Positions 41,627 through 55,040 of a stretch of DNA of 64,000 nt are shown here, in pieces (position 1 is the first letter of the stretch; each line of letters begins with the position of its first letter). Made by a program: the position numbers and the translations under genes. A model generated the notes under the pieces. That model saw only the letters and a program-made list of their open reading frames with translations, was not told the origin of the DNA and searched no databases. This DNA comes from Streptomyces sp. S.PNR 29 (GTDB lineage: Bacteria > Actinomycetota > Actinomycetes > Streptomycetales > Streptomycetaceae), in assembly GCF_030386795.1 (NCBI RefSeq), contig NZ_JANUQM010000001.1, positions 678,363-742,362 of the forward strand, read 5' to 3'.

Positions 41627-42472
41627 GTGCGCAGTCGTGAACTGGACCCGAGCGCATCGCCGTTGGACTACTACGGGTACGAACTCCGGCGTGCTCGGGA
41701 GGCGGCGGGGCTGACCCTGGCGCAGCTCGGCTCGATCGTCTTCTGCACGGGGTCGCTCATCGGCCAGATCGAGACGGCGGCGAAGGTGCCGCAGCGGGAG
41801 TTCTCGGAGCGGGTGGACGCGGCGCTGGGGACGGACGGGGCGTTCTCGCGGTTGGTCGGGCTGGTGTTGCGGAGTCAGTTGCCCAGCTGGTTTCAGCCGT
41901 ACGCTGACATGGAGGCCAAGGCCGCGTATATCTCGACGTACCAGGCGCAGTTGGTGCACGGGCTTCTTCAGACAGAGGCGTACGCACGCGCGGTGCTCAG
42001 CACGAGGGACGACGGAGACATCGACGGCAAGGTGGCTGCCCGACTGGACCGCCAGCGCATCCTGGAGCGGGATCAGCCTCCGGTGACGTGGGTGGTGCTG
42101 AGCGAGGCGGTGCTGCATCAGGCGGTCGGGGGCCGGGAGGTCATGCGCGAGCAGTTGGCGCACCTGCTGTACTTGCAAAAGCGCCGCTGGCTGGAGATTC
42201 AGGTGCTGCCGTTCGGGGCGGGGGCACACACGGGGCTGATGGGCTCGTTCACGCTGCTGCGCTTCGATTCAGACCCGGACATCGTCTACACCGAGGACTT
42301 CGTGCAGGGCCACATGACGGCCAATCCTGAAGCAGTCAAGGAAGGTTCGGTCCGTTACGATCACCTACAGGCCGCCGCTCTCTCCGTGGACGACTCGGCG
42401 GCACTGATCGCCCGCGTAATGGAGGAGCGTTATGGGAACGAACCCGAACCTGACGGGCGCGATATGGCGTAA
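41627..42472 (+). CDS. XRE-family regulator with DUF5753 domain
   Basis: A 281-residue protein. The N-terminal helix-turn-helix ([20 protein letters not shown] and [16 protein letters not shown]) is followed by a DUF5753 domain ([20 protein letters not shown], then [14 protein letters not shown]). The C-terminus includes the conserved [16 protein letters not shown]. It belongs to the WhiJ-like family expanded in Streptomyces, which pairs with small DUF397 proteins. The GTG at 41627 has GGGAGG 7 bases upstream, preferred over a GTG at 41609. The following DUF397 gene starts inside its 3' end. Confidence 0.92.
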   Translation: MRSRELDPSASPLDYYGYELRRAREAAGLTLAQLGSIVFCTGSLIGQIETAAKVPQREFSERVDAALGTDGAFSRLVGLVLRSQLPSWFQPYADMEAKAAYISTYQAQLVHGLLQTEAYARAVLSTRDDGDIDGKVAARLDRQRILERDQPPVTWVVLSEAVLHQAVGGREVMREQLAHLLYLQKRRWLEIQVLPFGAGAHTGLMGSFTLLRFDSDPDIVYTEDFVQGHMTANPEAVKEGSVRYDHLQAAALSVDDSAALIARVMEERYGNEPEPDGRDMA

Positions 42473-42632
42473 GTCCTCGCACAGCGGCGACACCGGCGGT
42501 GAGTGCGTAGAGGTCGCCGACCTCACCCCCCACATCGCCATCCGCGACTCCAAGAACCCCGGCGTCGGCGTCCTCACCGTCACGCCCGGCACCTTCGCCG
42601 CCTTCGTCGCCGGGGTACGGGCCCGCCCGTGA
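42432..42632 (+). CDS. DUF397 protein
   Basis: A 66-residue protein of the DUF397 (BldB/WhiJ-associated) family. The hallmark is the N-terminal [20 protein letters not shown], followed by HIAIRDSKNPG and the C-terminal helix TFAAFVAGVRA. It overlaps the XRE gene by 41 bases in another frame, so the two are translated together. The pair probably acts as a regulator and its antagonist, sometimes described as toxin-antitoxin-like. GGAGGAGCG lies directly upstream of the ATG. Confidence 0.93.
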   Translation: MGTNPNLTGAIWRKSSHSGDTGGECVEVADLTPHIAIRDSKNPGVGVLTVTPGTFAAFVAGVRARP

Positions 42633-42639
42633 GCGACAG

Positions 42640-43587
42640 CTACCGCCCCACCTGAGTCCGCACCGCACCCATGCTCGCCGCGATGACCAGGGCGATGGCG
42701 GCTGCCTCCGTGGCGGAGAGGGTCTGACCGAGCAGCAGGAAGCCCGCTGTCGCGGCGATGGCCGGTTCCAGGCTCATCAGGACGGCGAAGGTGGAGGCGG
42801 GCAGGCGGCGCAGGGCGAGGAGTTCCAGCGTGTAGGGCAGGACGGAGGAGAGGAGCGCGACGGCGGCGCCGAGCCCGATCGTCACCGGGTCGGTGAGCTT
42901 CGCGCCCGACTCGGCGATCCCCAGCGGCAGGAACAGCAGGGCCGCGACCGCCATGGCGAGCGCGAGCCCGTCGGCCTGCGGGAAGCGCCGCCCCGTACGG
43001 GCGCTGAAGACGATGTACGCCGCCCACATGGCGCCCGCGCCCAGCGCGAAGGCGACGCCCAGGGGGTCGAGGCCGCCGAAGCCTCCGCCACCGAGGAGGA
43101 AGACCCCGCAGAGGCCGAGCCCGGCCCACACGAGGTTGATCGCGCGGCGGGAGGCCAGGACGGAGAGGGCGAGGGGGCCGAGGACCTCCAGGGTGACCGC
43201 GGGGCCCAGCGGGATGCGGGCGACGGCCTGGTAGAAGAGGCCGTTCATCGCGGCCATGGTGATGCCGAAGACGACGACCGTGCCCCAGTCGGTGCGCGAG
43301 TGGCCGCGCAGCCGGGGCCGGCACACCAGGATCAGGACGATCGCGGCCACCAGCAGCCGCAGGGTGACGACGCCCAGGGCACCGGCGCGGGGCATCAGGG
43401 TCACCGCGAGGGCGCCACCGAACTGCACGGAGACACCACCGGCGAGGACCAGGCCGACCGGCCCGAGGGAACCCCGGCGGCCCAGGGCGCCGGGCGGTGC
43501 GGGGGAGGGCGTCGGGGTCGGGGTGCTCTGGCCGGTGGTGCTGGGGGTGGTCACGGGACATCCACGGGATCGAGGTTCGTTCATCAT
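42640..43587 (-). CDS. EamA/RhtA-like transporter
   Basis: Integral membrane exporter of the drug/metabolite transporter superfamily, 315 residues with ten predicted segments in two EamA repeats. Examples are GPVGLVLAGGVSVQFGGALA, LGVVTLRLLVAAIVLILVC and TFAVLMSLEPAIAATAGFLL. The last of these is the conserved EamA signature and resembles E. coli RhtA, a threonine/homoserine exporter. The first 35 residues are a Pro/Thr-rich cytoplasmic tail. Start choice is uncertain: two adjacent ATGs (43587, 43584) and a GTG about 30 bases further in. The exported substrate is unknown. Confidence 0.9.
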   Translation of the reverse strand: MMNEPRSRGCPVTTPSTTGQSTPTPTPSPAPPGALGRRGSLGPVGLVLAGGVSVQFGGALAVTLMPRAGALGVVTLRLLVAAIVLILVCRPRLRGHSRTDWGTVVVFGITMAAMNGLFYQAVARIPLGPAVTLEVLGPLALSVLASRRAINLVWAGLGLCGVFLLGGGGFGGLDPLGVAFALGAGAMWAAYIVFSARTGRRFPQADGLALAMAVAALLFLPLGIAESGAKLTDPVTIGLGAAVALLSSVLPYTLELLALRRLPASTFAVLMSLEPAIAATAGFLLLGQTLSATEAAAIALVIAASMGAVRTQVGR

Positions 43588-43690
43588 GGTGCACTGCTGA
43601 GTCCAGGGTAATGGACTTTGTCAGGCGCGTGAACCCGTTATGGAGCTGTCCTGGAACCGCCCCGTACGTCCAGGGGCCCCGGGCGTCGGA

Positions 43691-44440
43691 TCATGAAGCC
43701 GAGAAAACCCTCAGCGCCTCCGCGTCCGTCGCCCGCGCGTGGAGGAAGTAGTCGGCCCAGGCCTCGATGTCCGGGTAGGCCGATTCCGCGGTGAGGCGGG
43801 CGATCGCGGCCGGGATGTCGTACGGGGTGACACGCAGGTCGGTGCCGGGTCCGAGCAGGCACCAGTGGGCGCCGGGACGGCCGTACGGCATGCCGACGCT
43901 GCCGGGATTCACCACCAGACGGCCGTGGGCCAGGCGGGCGTAGGGCATGTGCGTGTGGCCGCAGACCACCGTGCGGACGGTGCCGGGGACCTCCGCGAAG
44001 ACCTCCGCCCACCGGTCGAGACGCGAGTCGACCAGCACCGTCTCCTCGTCGTCCCGGGGCGTGGCGTGGCAGAACAGGACCTCGCCGTGGCCCCGGACGG
44101 GGAGGGTGAGCGTCGGGGGCAGGGCCGCGAGGAACTCGACCTGCTCGTCGGTGAGTCGCCGCGCCGCGTACGGGCCGATCGGGTCGGGGATCTCCTGCCG
44201 CTCGCCCCTGCGGTACTCGACGAGTTCACGGTCCGCGTTGCCGCCGACCCACAGCACCCTCTCGCCCAGCTCGCGCAGGACGTCGATGACCTCCACCGGC
44301 TGCGGGCCCGCCGCGATGTCGCCGGTGAGGACGATCCGGTCGGCGGCGGCCACCTCCGGTTCGGCCAGCACGGCCTGAAGGGCCGGAAGCACACCGTGGA
44401 TGTCGGACAGAACGGCCACCCGCCCCACCTCAGTACTCAA
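43691..44440 (-). CDS. Metallophosphoesterase (YfcE-like)
   Basis: Calcineurin-like phosphoesterase of 249 residues. Metal motifs are AVLSDIHGVLPALQAVL (DxH), LTGDIAAGP (GD), WVGGNADRE (GN) and CGHTHMPYARLAHGRLVVNP (GHTH). The order and spacing are those of the YfcE/MJ0936 group. The start is a TTG at 44440 that overlaps the stop of the upstream oxidoreductase gene (TTGA) and has GGAGG upstream, so it is probably translationally coupled. The substrate is unknown. Confidence 0.9.
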   Translation of the reverse strand: MSTEVGRVAVLSDIHGVLPALQAVLAEPEVAAADRIVLTGDIAAGPQPVEVIDVLRELGERVLWVGGNADRELVEYRRGERQEIPDPIGPYAARRLTDEQVEFLAALPPTLTLPVRGHGEVLFCHATPRDDEETVLVDSRLDRWAEVFAEVPGTVRTVVCGHTHMPYARLAHGRLVVNPGSVGMPYGRPGAHWCLLGPGTDLRVTPYDIPAAIARLTAESAYPDIEAWADYFLHARATDAEALRVFSAS

Positions 44441-47313
44441 CCTTCGTCCTCCCCCTCCAACGCCTCCGCCAGCACTTCCGCCAGATGCCGCCCCCGCACG
44501 CCCGCCAGCTGCTCCAGCTGCGTACGGCAGGAGAACCCGTCCGCCAGGATCACCGTCCCCTCGGGCGCCTCCCGTACCGCGGGCAGCAGTTGTTCCTCCG
44601 CGCAGGCGCTCGACACCTCGAAGTGCCCCTTCTCGAAACCGAAGTTACCCGCGAGACCACAGCAGCCGCCGCTCAGTTCGCCCGAGAGCAGAGCGGCTTG
44701 ACGCAGTCGGCGGTCCGCCGCGTCCCCCAGCACCGCGTGCTGGTGGCAATGGGTCTGGCCGGCGACCGGGCGGTCCACCCGGGGCGGGGTCCAGCCGGGA
44801 GCGTGGCGTTCCAGGGTCTCCGCGAAGGTCAGGACCCGGGCGGCGAGGCGGGCCGCGCGGGGGTCGTCGTGCAGCAGCTCGGGCAGGTCCGTGCGGAGGG
44901 CGGCGGCGCAGCTGGGCTCCAGGACCACGACCGGGGAGGCGGTGTCGAGCACCGGTTCCATGAGGTCGAGTGTGCGGCGCATGACCGCGCGGGCGCGGTC
45001 GAGCTGACCCGTCGAGACGTACGTCAGCCCGCAGCAGACCCGGCCGCGGCCCCGGAGGAGGGACAGCGGGTCGAGGGCGACCGTCGTACCGTCGCCCACC
45101 GGCGCCTTCCCGAGGTGCACGGTCGGCGGGAGCGCCACGCGCAGCCCGGCTGCCCGCAGCACGCGTACGGCCGCCTGCCCCACGGACGGCGAGAGGTGCT
45201 CGGTGAAGGTGTCCGGCCAGAGGATGACCAGCTCGCCGCCCCCGGCGGTCGTCTCCGCGCGCCGCCGCTCCCACCAGCGGCTGAACGTCCGCGTCGCGAG
45301 CCGCGGGATCGCCCGCTCGGGGGCGATCCCGCCCAGCCGTTTCGCCGCCCACGCAAGCGGCCGGAGGCCGGCGAGGGCGTTGACGGCACGCGCCGTACGC
45401 GTACGGGCCACCGCCCGCAGCCATACCGGCAGCCACCCCATCGTGTAGTGCGCGGCGGGGCGGCGGCGCCCCGCGTAGTGGTGGTGGAGGAACTCCGCCT
45501 TGTACGTGGCCATGTCGACCTCGACCGGGCAGTCCGACCGGCACCCCTTGCAGGACAGACACAGGTCCAGCGCGTCGCGCACCTCCTGCGACCGCCAGCC
45601 GTCGGTGACCACCTCGCCGGCCAGCATCTCGTGCAGCAGCCGGGCACGCCCGCGCGTGGAGTGTGCCTCCTCCCCCGTCGCCCGGAAGGACGGGCACATG
45701 ACGGCGGAACCCGGCACCGACGTCGTACGGCACTTGGCGACGCCGACGCAGCGGCGTACCGCCGCCGAGAAGTCGCCGCCGTCGGACGGGTAGCCGAAGG
45801 CGACGTCCACGGGCTCGCGGGGCAGGACGGAGAAGCGGAGGCCGGCGTCGAGGGGCGCGGGGCGGACCAGCATCCCCGGGTTGAGCAGGTCCTCCGGGTC
45901 CCAGAGGGCCTTGACGCGCTCGAACAGGGCGACCGTCTCGGCGCCGTACATCTTCGGCAGCAGCTCGGCCCGCGCCTGCCCGTCCCCGTGCTCCCCCGAC
46001 AGCGAGCCGCCGTGCGCCACGACCAGCTCGGCGAGCTCTTCGGAGAAGCGCCGGAAGCGGCCGATGCCCGTATCGCTCATCAGGTCGAAGTCGATGCGGA
46101 CGTGGATGCAGCCGTCCCCGAAGTGCCCGTACGGCGTGCCGCGCAGGCCGTGGGCGGACAGCAGCGCCCGGAAGTCCCGCAGATACGCGCCGAGCCGGGC
46201 CGGCGGCACCGCGCAGTCCTCCCAGCCGGGCCAGGCCTCCCTGCCGTCCGGCATCCGGGTCGCCGTACCCGACGCGTCCTCCCGGATGCGCCACAGGGCG
46301 CGCTGCTCGGCCGGGTCGGTCACGACCAGGGAGTCGACGACATCGGCGGCCCGCACGATGGCCTGCGCACGCGCGCGTGCCTCGCCCGCCGTGTCCCCGC
46401 CGGTCTCCACGAACAGCCAGGCACCGCCCCGCGGCAGCCCGTCGGTGGAGGGCACGAGATCCACCGCCATCCCCTCCACGGTCAGCGGCCCGTGCGGCAG
46501 CAGCCCCGCCGCGGCCTCGGCGGCGGCGCTCTCGTCTCCGTACGCCAGCACGGCCAGCGCACGCGCGCGGGGCGCCTCCACGAGCCCTACGACCGCCTCG
46601 GTGAGGACGCCGAGGGTGCCCTCGCTCCCGCAGAAGGAGCGGGCGACATCGGCCCCCTTCTCGGGCAGCAGCGCGTCGAGCGCGTACCCGGAGATACGGC
46701 GGGGCAGCTCGGGGAAGCCGGTCCGCAGCCGCGCCAGCTCGCCCCCGACCAGCTCCCGCAGCCCGGCCGGGGCCCCGGCCCACCCCGGCCCGAGCCGCAG
46801 CCGCTCCCCGCCCGCCGTGATCACGTCCAGCTCGCGCACGCTGTCGGCGGTCGTCCCCCACGCCACCGAGTGCGAGCCGCACGCGTTGTTGCCGATCATG
46901 CCGCCGAGCGTGCAGCGGCTGTGGGTGGAGGGGTCGGGGCCGAAGCGCAGGCCGTGCGGGGCGGCGGCCTCCTGGAGACGGTCGAGGACGAGGCCGGGCT
47001 GGACGACGGCGGTGCGCGCGTCCGGATCCAGGGCGAGGAGACGGTTCATGTGCCGGGTGAAGTCCAGCACGATGCCCGTGCCCGTCGCCTGCCCGGCGAT
47101 CGACGTACCGCCTCCGCGCGGGACCACCGGCACCCCGTGCGCCCGGCACACCTCCAGCACGGCCGCCACGTCGTCGGCGTCCCGCGGCGCCACCACGCCC
47201 ACCGGGACGCGCCGGTAGTTGGACGCGTCCATGGTCACCAGCGCCCGGGAGGTGACGTCGAACCCGACCTCGCCCCGGACGGCCCGCCGCAGCTCCGCCT
47301 CCAGATCCGTCAT
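44437..47313 (-). CDS. FAD-linked oxidase fused to FeS/CCG reductase domain (D-lactate dehydrogenase-like)
   Basis: A 958-residue flavoprotein. The N-terminal half is a PCMH-type FAD domain (VPVVPRGGGTSIAGQATG and TLGGMIGNNACGSHSVAWGT) and a FAD-oxidase C-terminal domain ending near GDGQARAELLPKMYG. A ferredoxin-like cluster follows (CLSCKGCRSDCPVEVDMATY). The C-terminus has two CCG domains (GRVCCGLTYVSTGQ and SGGCCGLAGNFGFEKGHFE). The family includes D-lactate and D-2-hydroxyglutarate dehydrogenases that feed electrons to the respiratory chain. The ATG at 47313 (MTDLEAELRR) is the family start; an in-frame ATG 15 bases upstream is possible. It is followed by the coupled phosphoesterase gene. 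Confidence 0.93.
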   Translation of the reverse strand: MTDLEAELRRAVRGEVGFDVTSRALVTMDASNYRRVPVGVVAPRDADDVAAVLEVCRAHGVPVVPRGGGTSIAGQATGTGIVLDFTRHMNRLLALDPDARTAVVQPGLVLDRLQEAAAPHGLRFGPDPSTHSRCTLGGMIGNNACGSHSVAWGTTADSVRELDVITAGGERLRLGPGWAGAPAGLRELVGGELARLRTGFPELPRRISGYALDALLPEKGADVARSFCGSEGTLGVLTEAVVGLVEAPRARALAVLAYGDESAAAEAAAGLLPHGPLTVEGMAVDLVPSTDGLPRGGAWLFVETGGDTAGEARARAQAIVRAADVVDSLVVTDPAEQRALWRIREDASGTATRMPDGREAWPGWEDCAVPPARLGAYLRDFRALLSAHGLRGTPYGHFGDGCIHVRIDFDLMSDTGIGRFRRFSEELAELVVAHGGSLSGEHGDGQARAELLPKMYGAETVALFERVKALWDPEDLLNPGMLVRPAPLDAGLRFSVLPREPVDVAFGYPSDGGDFSAAVRRCVGVAKCRTTSVPGSAVMCPSFRATGEEAHSTRGRARLLHEMLAGEVVTDGWRSQEVRDALDLCLSCKGCRSDCPVEVDMATYKAEFLHHHYAGRRRPAAHYTMGWLPVWLRAVARTRTARAVNALAGLRPLAWAAKRLGGIAPERAIPRLATRTFSRWWERRRAETTAGGGELVILWPDTFTEHLSPSVGQAAVRVLRAAGLRVALPPTVHLGKAPVGDGTTVALDPLSLLRGRGRVCCGLTYVSTGQLDRARAVMRRTLDLMEPVLDTASPVVVLEPSCAAALRTDLPELLHDDPRAARLAARVLTFAETLERHAPGWTPPRVDRPVAGQTHCHQHAVLGDAADRRLRQAALLSGELSGGCCGLAGNFGFEKGHFEVSSACAEEQLLPAVREAPEGTVILADGFSCRTQLEQLAGVRGRHLAEVLAEALEGEDEG

Positions 47314-47345
47314 GCGTCCAGGATGCATCCCGCCACTGACAGTGA

Positions 47346-48578
<1,233 letters not shown>

Positions 48579-48590
48579 CGGTTCGTCCGC

Positions 48591-48640
48591 ACGACGACGA
48601 GGGGCGCCCCGGGAGGACCGGGCGCCCCTTTGTCGTCGTC
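48591..48640 (+). terminator. Rho-independent-like terminator of serC
   Basis: AGGGGCGCCC and GGGCGCCCCT form a GC-rich inner stem around an 11-base loop. The flanking ACGACGAC and GTCGTCGT extend it across a short TTT interruption. It begins 13 bases after the serC stop codon. Confidence 0.75.
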
Positions 48641-48752
48641 GCAGGCCGTCGCGTCAGGCTTCGGTCGGCTGATCCTCTGCCCCTCTGACCCTCGGGCGTC
48701 ACGACGTCCTCTAAGCGCTTGACGGCGGGAACCCCGTCCGCCCGCGATACGC

Positions 48753-48833
48753 TCACCAGCCGCCCCACGCGCCCACCGCGGCGAGCGGTCCGCGCCCGGA
48801 GAACATCCCGTAGCTCTCCCCCGACAGGTCCAT
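48753..48833 (-). pseudogene. Short coding-like fragment, possible gene remnant or micropeptide
   Basis: In the leftward frame, ATG at 48833 to TGA at 48753 encodes 26 residues, MDLSGESYGMFSGRGPLAAV followed by GAWGGW. The frame remains open upstream, into the end of the TetR gene. Codon third positions are almost all G or C, as in real Streptomyces genes. There is no ribosome binding site. It looks like the surviving C-terminus of a lost gene rather than a functional unit, but a small peptide cannot be excluded. Confidence 0.3.
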
Positions 48834-48919
48834 CGCAAAGCGCGGCCCGGACGCTCTGCGTCGCGCCGACCGAGCGTGATCGTGCCGATCATCGAACAGG
48901 GCATCGCCCGGGGGTCGCT

Positions 48920-49492
48920 TCAGTTCTCCCTCAACAGGGCGTCCAGCCCCTGGTCCAGAGCCCTGAGCAGGGGCTCGTGCTCCTGCGAGGTGTAGAGCAT
49001 CCGCAGCGCCAGGCCGTCCGACAGGGCGATGACGGCGTCGGCGATGACCCCTGCGTCCGCGCTGTGGCCTGCTGATTCCAGCCAGGATGCCAGGGCCTGC
49101 CGGACGTCCTGGTCGACCTGCCGCCGGATCGCGGCGAGGCGGGGGTGGTGGGCCGCGTGGACGGCGAAGGCGAGCTGTGCGGTGGCGTCGGCGCGGCGCT
49201 CGGCGTCCAAGGGGAGGGTGGTGAGGATCAGTTCGCGCAGCGCCTGGCGCAGCGGCAGCGTGGTGTTCACGTCGGCCATCCGCCGCTCGATGCGCTCGCC
49301 GGCCAGCTCGGCGGCGAAGGCGAGCATCTCCTCCTTGGTGCTGAAGTACTTCTGCACGGCACCGGGCGAGCGGCCGCTGGCGGCGGCCACGGTGCGCACG
49401 CTGACCTCGTCGAGGCCGCGCTCGGAGGCCAGTTCCAGCAGGGCCGTACCGATCTGCCGGCGTTGTTCCTCCCGGTCTACGGTCCTGGGCAT
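48920..49492 (-). CDS. TetR-family regulator
   Basis: A 190-residue TetR protein. The helix-turn-helix is VRTVAAASGRSPGAVQKYFS after IGTALLELASERGLDEVS. The C-terminal domain resembles the TetR_C_6/BetI-like group (DATAQLAFAVHAAHHPRLAA). The ATG at 49492 (MPRTVDREEQ) has GGGAG 8 bases upstream; a GTG at 49507 overlaps that site and is rejected. An 11-bp-arm dyad (49508-49533) just upstream is its likely autoregulatory operator, shared with the divergent DUF1707 gene. Confidence 0.92.
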   Translation of the reverse strand: MPRTVDREEQRRQIGTALLELASERGLDEVSVRTVAAASGRSPGAVQKYFSTKEEMLAFAAELAGERIERRMADVNTTLPLRQALRELILTTLPLDAERRADATAQLAFAVHAAHHPRLAAIRRQVDQDVRQALASWLESAGHSADAGVIADAVIALSDGLALRMLYTSQEHEPLLRALDQGLDALLREN

Positions 49493-49507
49493 CGGATGTG
49501 CTCCCAC

Positions 49508-49533
49508 CTTTTAGATACAGTCGTATTCTAAAG
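49508..49533. promoter_or_regulatory. AT-rich dyad, probable TetR operator
   Basis: CTTTTAGATAC (49508-49518) and GTATTCTAAAG (49523-49533) form an inverted repeat with 8 of 11 matching pairs around AGTC. It is strikingly AT-rich for this genome and lies in the divergent gap between the TetR and DUF1707 genes. Confidence 0.6.
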
Positions 49534-49579
49534 TCACTGCCGGCGCCCTGCTGCGGGGCATGCAGAGAGGGGGACAGCG

Positions 49580-49996
49580 ATGGACGATCGGCATGAGCGT
49601 GCCACAGCTGACGCGCGGGTCTCGGACCGCGACAGGGACCAGGTGCTCAGCGCGCTGACAGCGGCGCTGGCCGAGGGGCGACTCGAACCGCACGAGCACG
49701 CGAACCGCTCGAAGAGCGCCCTTCAGGCGCGTACGGCCGGTGAACTGGCCGCACTGACGGCCGACTTGCCCGCACCCGCACCCACCCGCGCGGAGCGGGA
49801 CCGCAAGGACCTCAGGGAGTGGCTCGACGAGTGGCGCTACTGGCTCGGCGGACTGGTGATCATGTCGGGGATATGGGGCGTGCGCTGCGTGCGGAAGGAA
49901 GAGCTGACGTACTACTGGCCGATCGCGCCGCTGGGAGTGTGGGCGGCCGTGCTGGTCGCCATCGCGATCTGGCCACGCGGCGCGGACGACGCCTGA
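49580..49996 (+). CDS. DUF1707 (SHOCT-like) membrane protein
   Basis: A 138-residue protein. The N-terminal DUF1707 domain shows RVSDRDRDQVLSALTAALAE and GRLEPHEHANRSKSALQART, a pattern found at the N-terminus of many actinobacterial membrane proteins. Two hydrophobic segments follow: WLGGLVIMSGIWGV and WPIAPLGVWAAVLVAIAIW. The ATG at 49580 has GAGAGGGGG upstream. It is divergent from the TetR gene and probably under its control. The function is unknown. Confidence 0.88.
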   Translation: MDDRHERATADARVSDRDRDQVLSALTAALAEGRLEPHEHANRSKSALQARTAGELAALTADLPAPAPTRAERDRKDLREWLDEWRYWLGGLVIMSGIWGVRCVRKEELTYYWPIAPLGVWAAVLVAIAIWPRGADDA

Positions 49997-50115
49997 GCGA
50001 CGCCCTCCCCGCCCCCCGTGGCACCGGCCTGGCCGCAGATCGCGGAATCCTCGTCACTGTGCGGCGCCGATCGACTACGCTACGCGCATCTCACAGCTCG
50101 TAAGGGGAGAAAGGG

Positions 50116-50552
50116 ATGCTCGGAGAGGCACTGACGGAGCTGGCGGCCGCGCTGGGGGCGGCCGTCGTGCAGGCCGCGGGGACCGATGGATGGGCCGCGC
50201 TCCGGGTGCGGGTGGCCCGGCTGTTCGGCCGGGGGGACGGGCAGCGGGAGCGGATCGAGCTGGAGCGTCTCGACCGCACGGCCGCGGCGCTGGAGGCGGC
50301 CGGGCCCGCGGAGGACGAGCGGGTGCGGACCCAGGAGGGCGCGTCCTGGCAGACCCGTGTCGAGGTCCTGCTGGAGGGGCTGGGGGAGGAAGAGCGCGGG
50401 CAGGTCGCCGCAGAGGTGCGCCGCGTGGTGGACGAGCAGGGCGGACGGGCTCAGCACGGTGGAGGAAGCGTCTCCGGGAACACCTTCCGGGGCCCCACAG
50501 CGGTTCAGGTCGGAAACGGCAACCGGCAGGACAACCACTTCGGGTCGGGAGC

Positions 50553-50556
<4 letters not shown>
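50116..50556 (+). CDS. Helical protein with C-terminal RHIM-like motif
   Basis: A 146-residue cytoplasmic protein. Residues 1-110 are helical and charged (MLGEALTELAAALGAAVVQA, ARLFGRGDGQRER, EVLLEGLGEEERGQVAAEVR). The last 30 residues change character completely: Gly/Asn/Gln-rich VSGNTFRGPTAVQVGNGN, then RQDNHFGSG. The VQVGxxN core is the same as in animal RHIM amyloid motifs (for example VQVG in RIPK3). From memory, similar tails are described as bacterial amyloid signalling motifs (BASS3-like). The stop overlaps the ATG of the next gene (ATGA), whose N-terminus carries a matching motif. The start has AAGGGGAGAAAGGG upstream. Confidence 0.8.
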
Positions 50557-51446
<890 letters not shown>

Positions 51447-51477
51447 CACGGGGACTCTTCGCACGCCGAGGCCCGTC

Positions 51478-51512
51478 GGGGCGCCCGGAGAACACACCAC
51501 ACCAGGCGCCCC
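51478..51512. terminator. Bidirectional terminator between lectin and cellulase genes
   Basis: GGGGCGCC (51478-51485) and GGCGCCCC (51505-51512) form a perfect stem around a 19-base loop, followed by TTCGTG. It lies in the 78-bp gap between two convergent genes. Confidence 0.6.
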
Positions 51513-51524
51513 TTCGTGCCCCCG

Positions 51525-53978
<2,454 letters not shown>

Positions 53979-53982
<4 letters not shown>

Positions 53983-54953
53983 GCGGCGGGCTCCTTCGTG
54001 TCCGATACGGCCGTGCGGTGTCCGGTCAGGCGCAGGAACACGTCGTCGAGGCTCGGCCTGCGCAGCCCGATGTCCTCCACCCGGACGTCCTCGTCCCGCA
54101 GGGTCCGCGCCACCTCGGTCAGCGCGGTCACCCGGTCGGCGACCGGGGCGTGCACCCGCAACTCGTCCTCGTCCGTCTGCGGTTCGCCGTCCGAGACACG
54201 GGCGACCACCTTCACCGCGCGGGGCAACTCCGCCCGCTCGGCCACCACGACCTCGATGCGGTCGCCGCCCACCAGGTTCTTCAGGCCGTCCGGGGTGTCG
54301 TCGGCGATGGCCCGGCCCTGGTCGATGACGGTGATGTGCGAGGCCAGCTTGTCGGCCTCGTCCAGGTACTGCGTGGTCAGCAGGACGGTGGTGCCGCTGG
54401 CCACCAGCGCCCGTACGGACTCCCAGACCTCGCCCCGGCTCCGCGGGTCCAGTCCCGTCGTCGGCTCGTCGAGGAAGAGGACGGCGGGGGCGAGGATCAT
54501 CGAGGCGGCGAGGTCGAGGCGGCGCCGCATGCCGCCGCTGTACTTGCCGACGCCCCGGTCCGCGGCGTCGGTCAGGTCGAACTGCTCCAGCAGCTCGGCG
54601 GCCCGCAGCTTGGCGCGCCTGCCGCCCAGGTGGAACAGCCGGCCGAACATCTCCAGGTTCTGCCGGCCGGTGAGCACCTCGTCCACGGCCGCGTACTGCC
54701 CGGTGAGCCCGATCCGGGCGCGCACCTCGCGGGGCCGGCGGGCCACGTCCAGGCCGGCCACGGTGGCCCGGCCGCCGTCCAGCCGGATGAGCGTGGACAG
54801 GATGCGCACGGCGGTGGTCTTGCCGGCGCCGTTCGGTCCGAGCAGCCCGTGCACGGTGCCCTCGCGGACGGCCAGGTCGAAGCCGTCGAGGGCGCGTTTC
54901 TCGCCGTACCGCTTCTCCAGGCCTTCGGCCAGGACCGCGTAACCGTCGTTCAT
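53979..54953 (-). CDS. ABC transporter ATP-binding protein (DrrA-like)
   Basis: ATPase of 324 residues. Walker A is [12 protein letters not shown], signature [15 protein letters not shown] and Walker [21 protein letters not shown]. The C-terminal extension [20 protein letters not shown] is typical of DrrA-type daunorubicin-resistance ATPases. The ATG at 54953 ([10 protein letters not shown]) has GGGGG upstream. It forms an operon with the permease, driven from the operator-rich gap at 54954-55040. Confidence 0.94.
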
Positions 54954-54970
54954 GGGGTCCCCCTTCCGGT

Positions 54971-55014
54971 AACTGAGTACACCGTACCCGATTACGCGTA
55001 CGCCGTACTCAGTT
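54971..55014. promoter_or_regulatory. Composite inverted-repeat operator for TetR and exporter
   Basis: AACTGAGTAC (54971-54980) and GTACTCAGTT (55005-55014) are exact complements. Inside, each arm continues as GTAC-n3-GTAC (GTACaccGTAC at 54977-54987 and GTACgccGTAC at 54998-55008), giving four GTAC units arranged symmetrically. It covers the promoters of both divergent genes. Confidence 0.7.
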
Positions 55015-55040
55015 TTTTGGCGCGGAACTAAGCTGCACCC

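Larger units (their letters stand above)
48579..48919. other. Intergenic region: serC terminator and a short coding-like fragment
   Basis: The gap of 341 bases contains the serC terminator (48591-48640) and a leftward 26-codon coding-like stretch at 48753-48833, annotated separately. Nothing else is recognised. Confidence 0.5.

Noticed and set aside
48920..49507. GTG at 49507 as start of the second TetR gene
   Set aside because: It overlaps the GGGAG that serves the ATG at 49492 and abuts the operator dyad.
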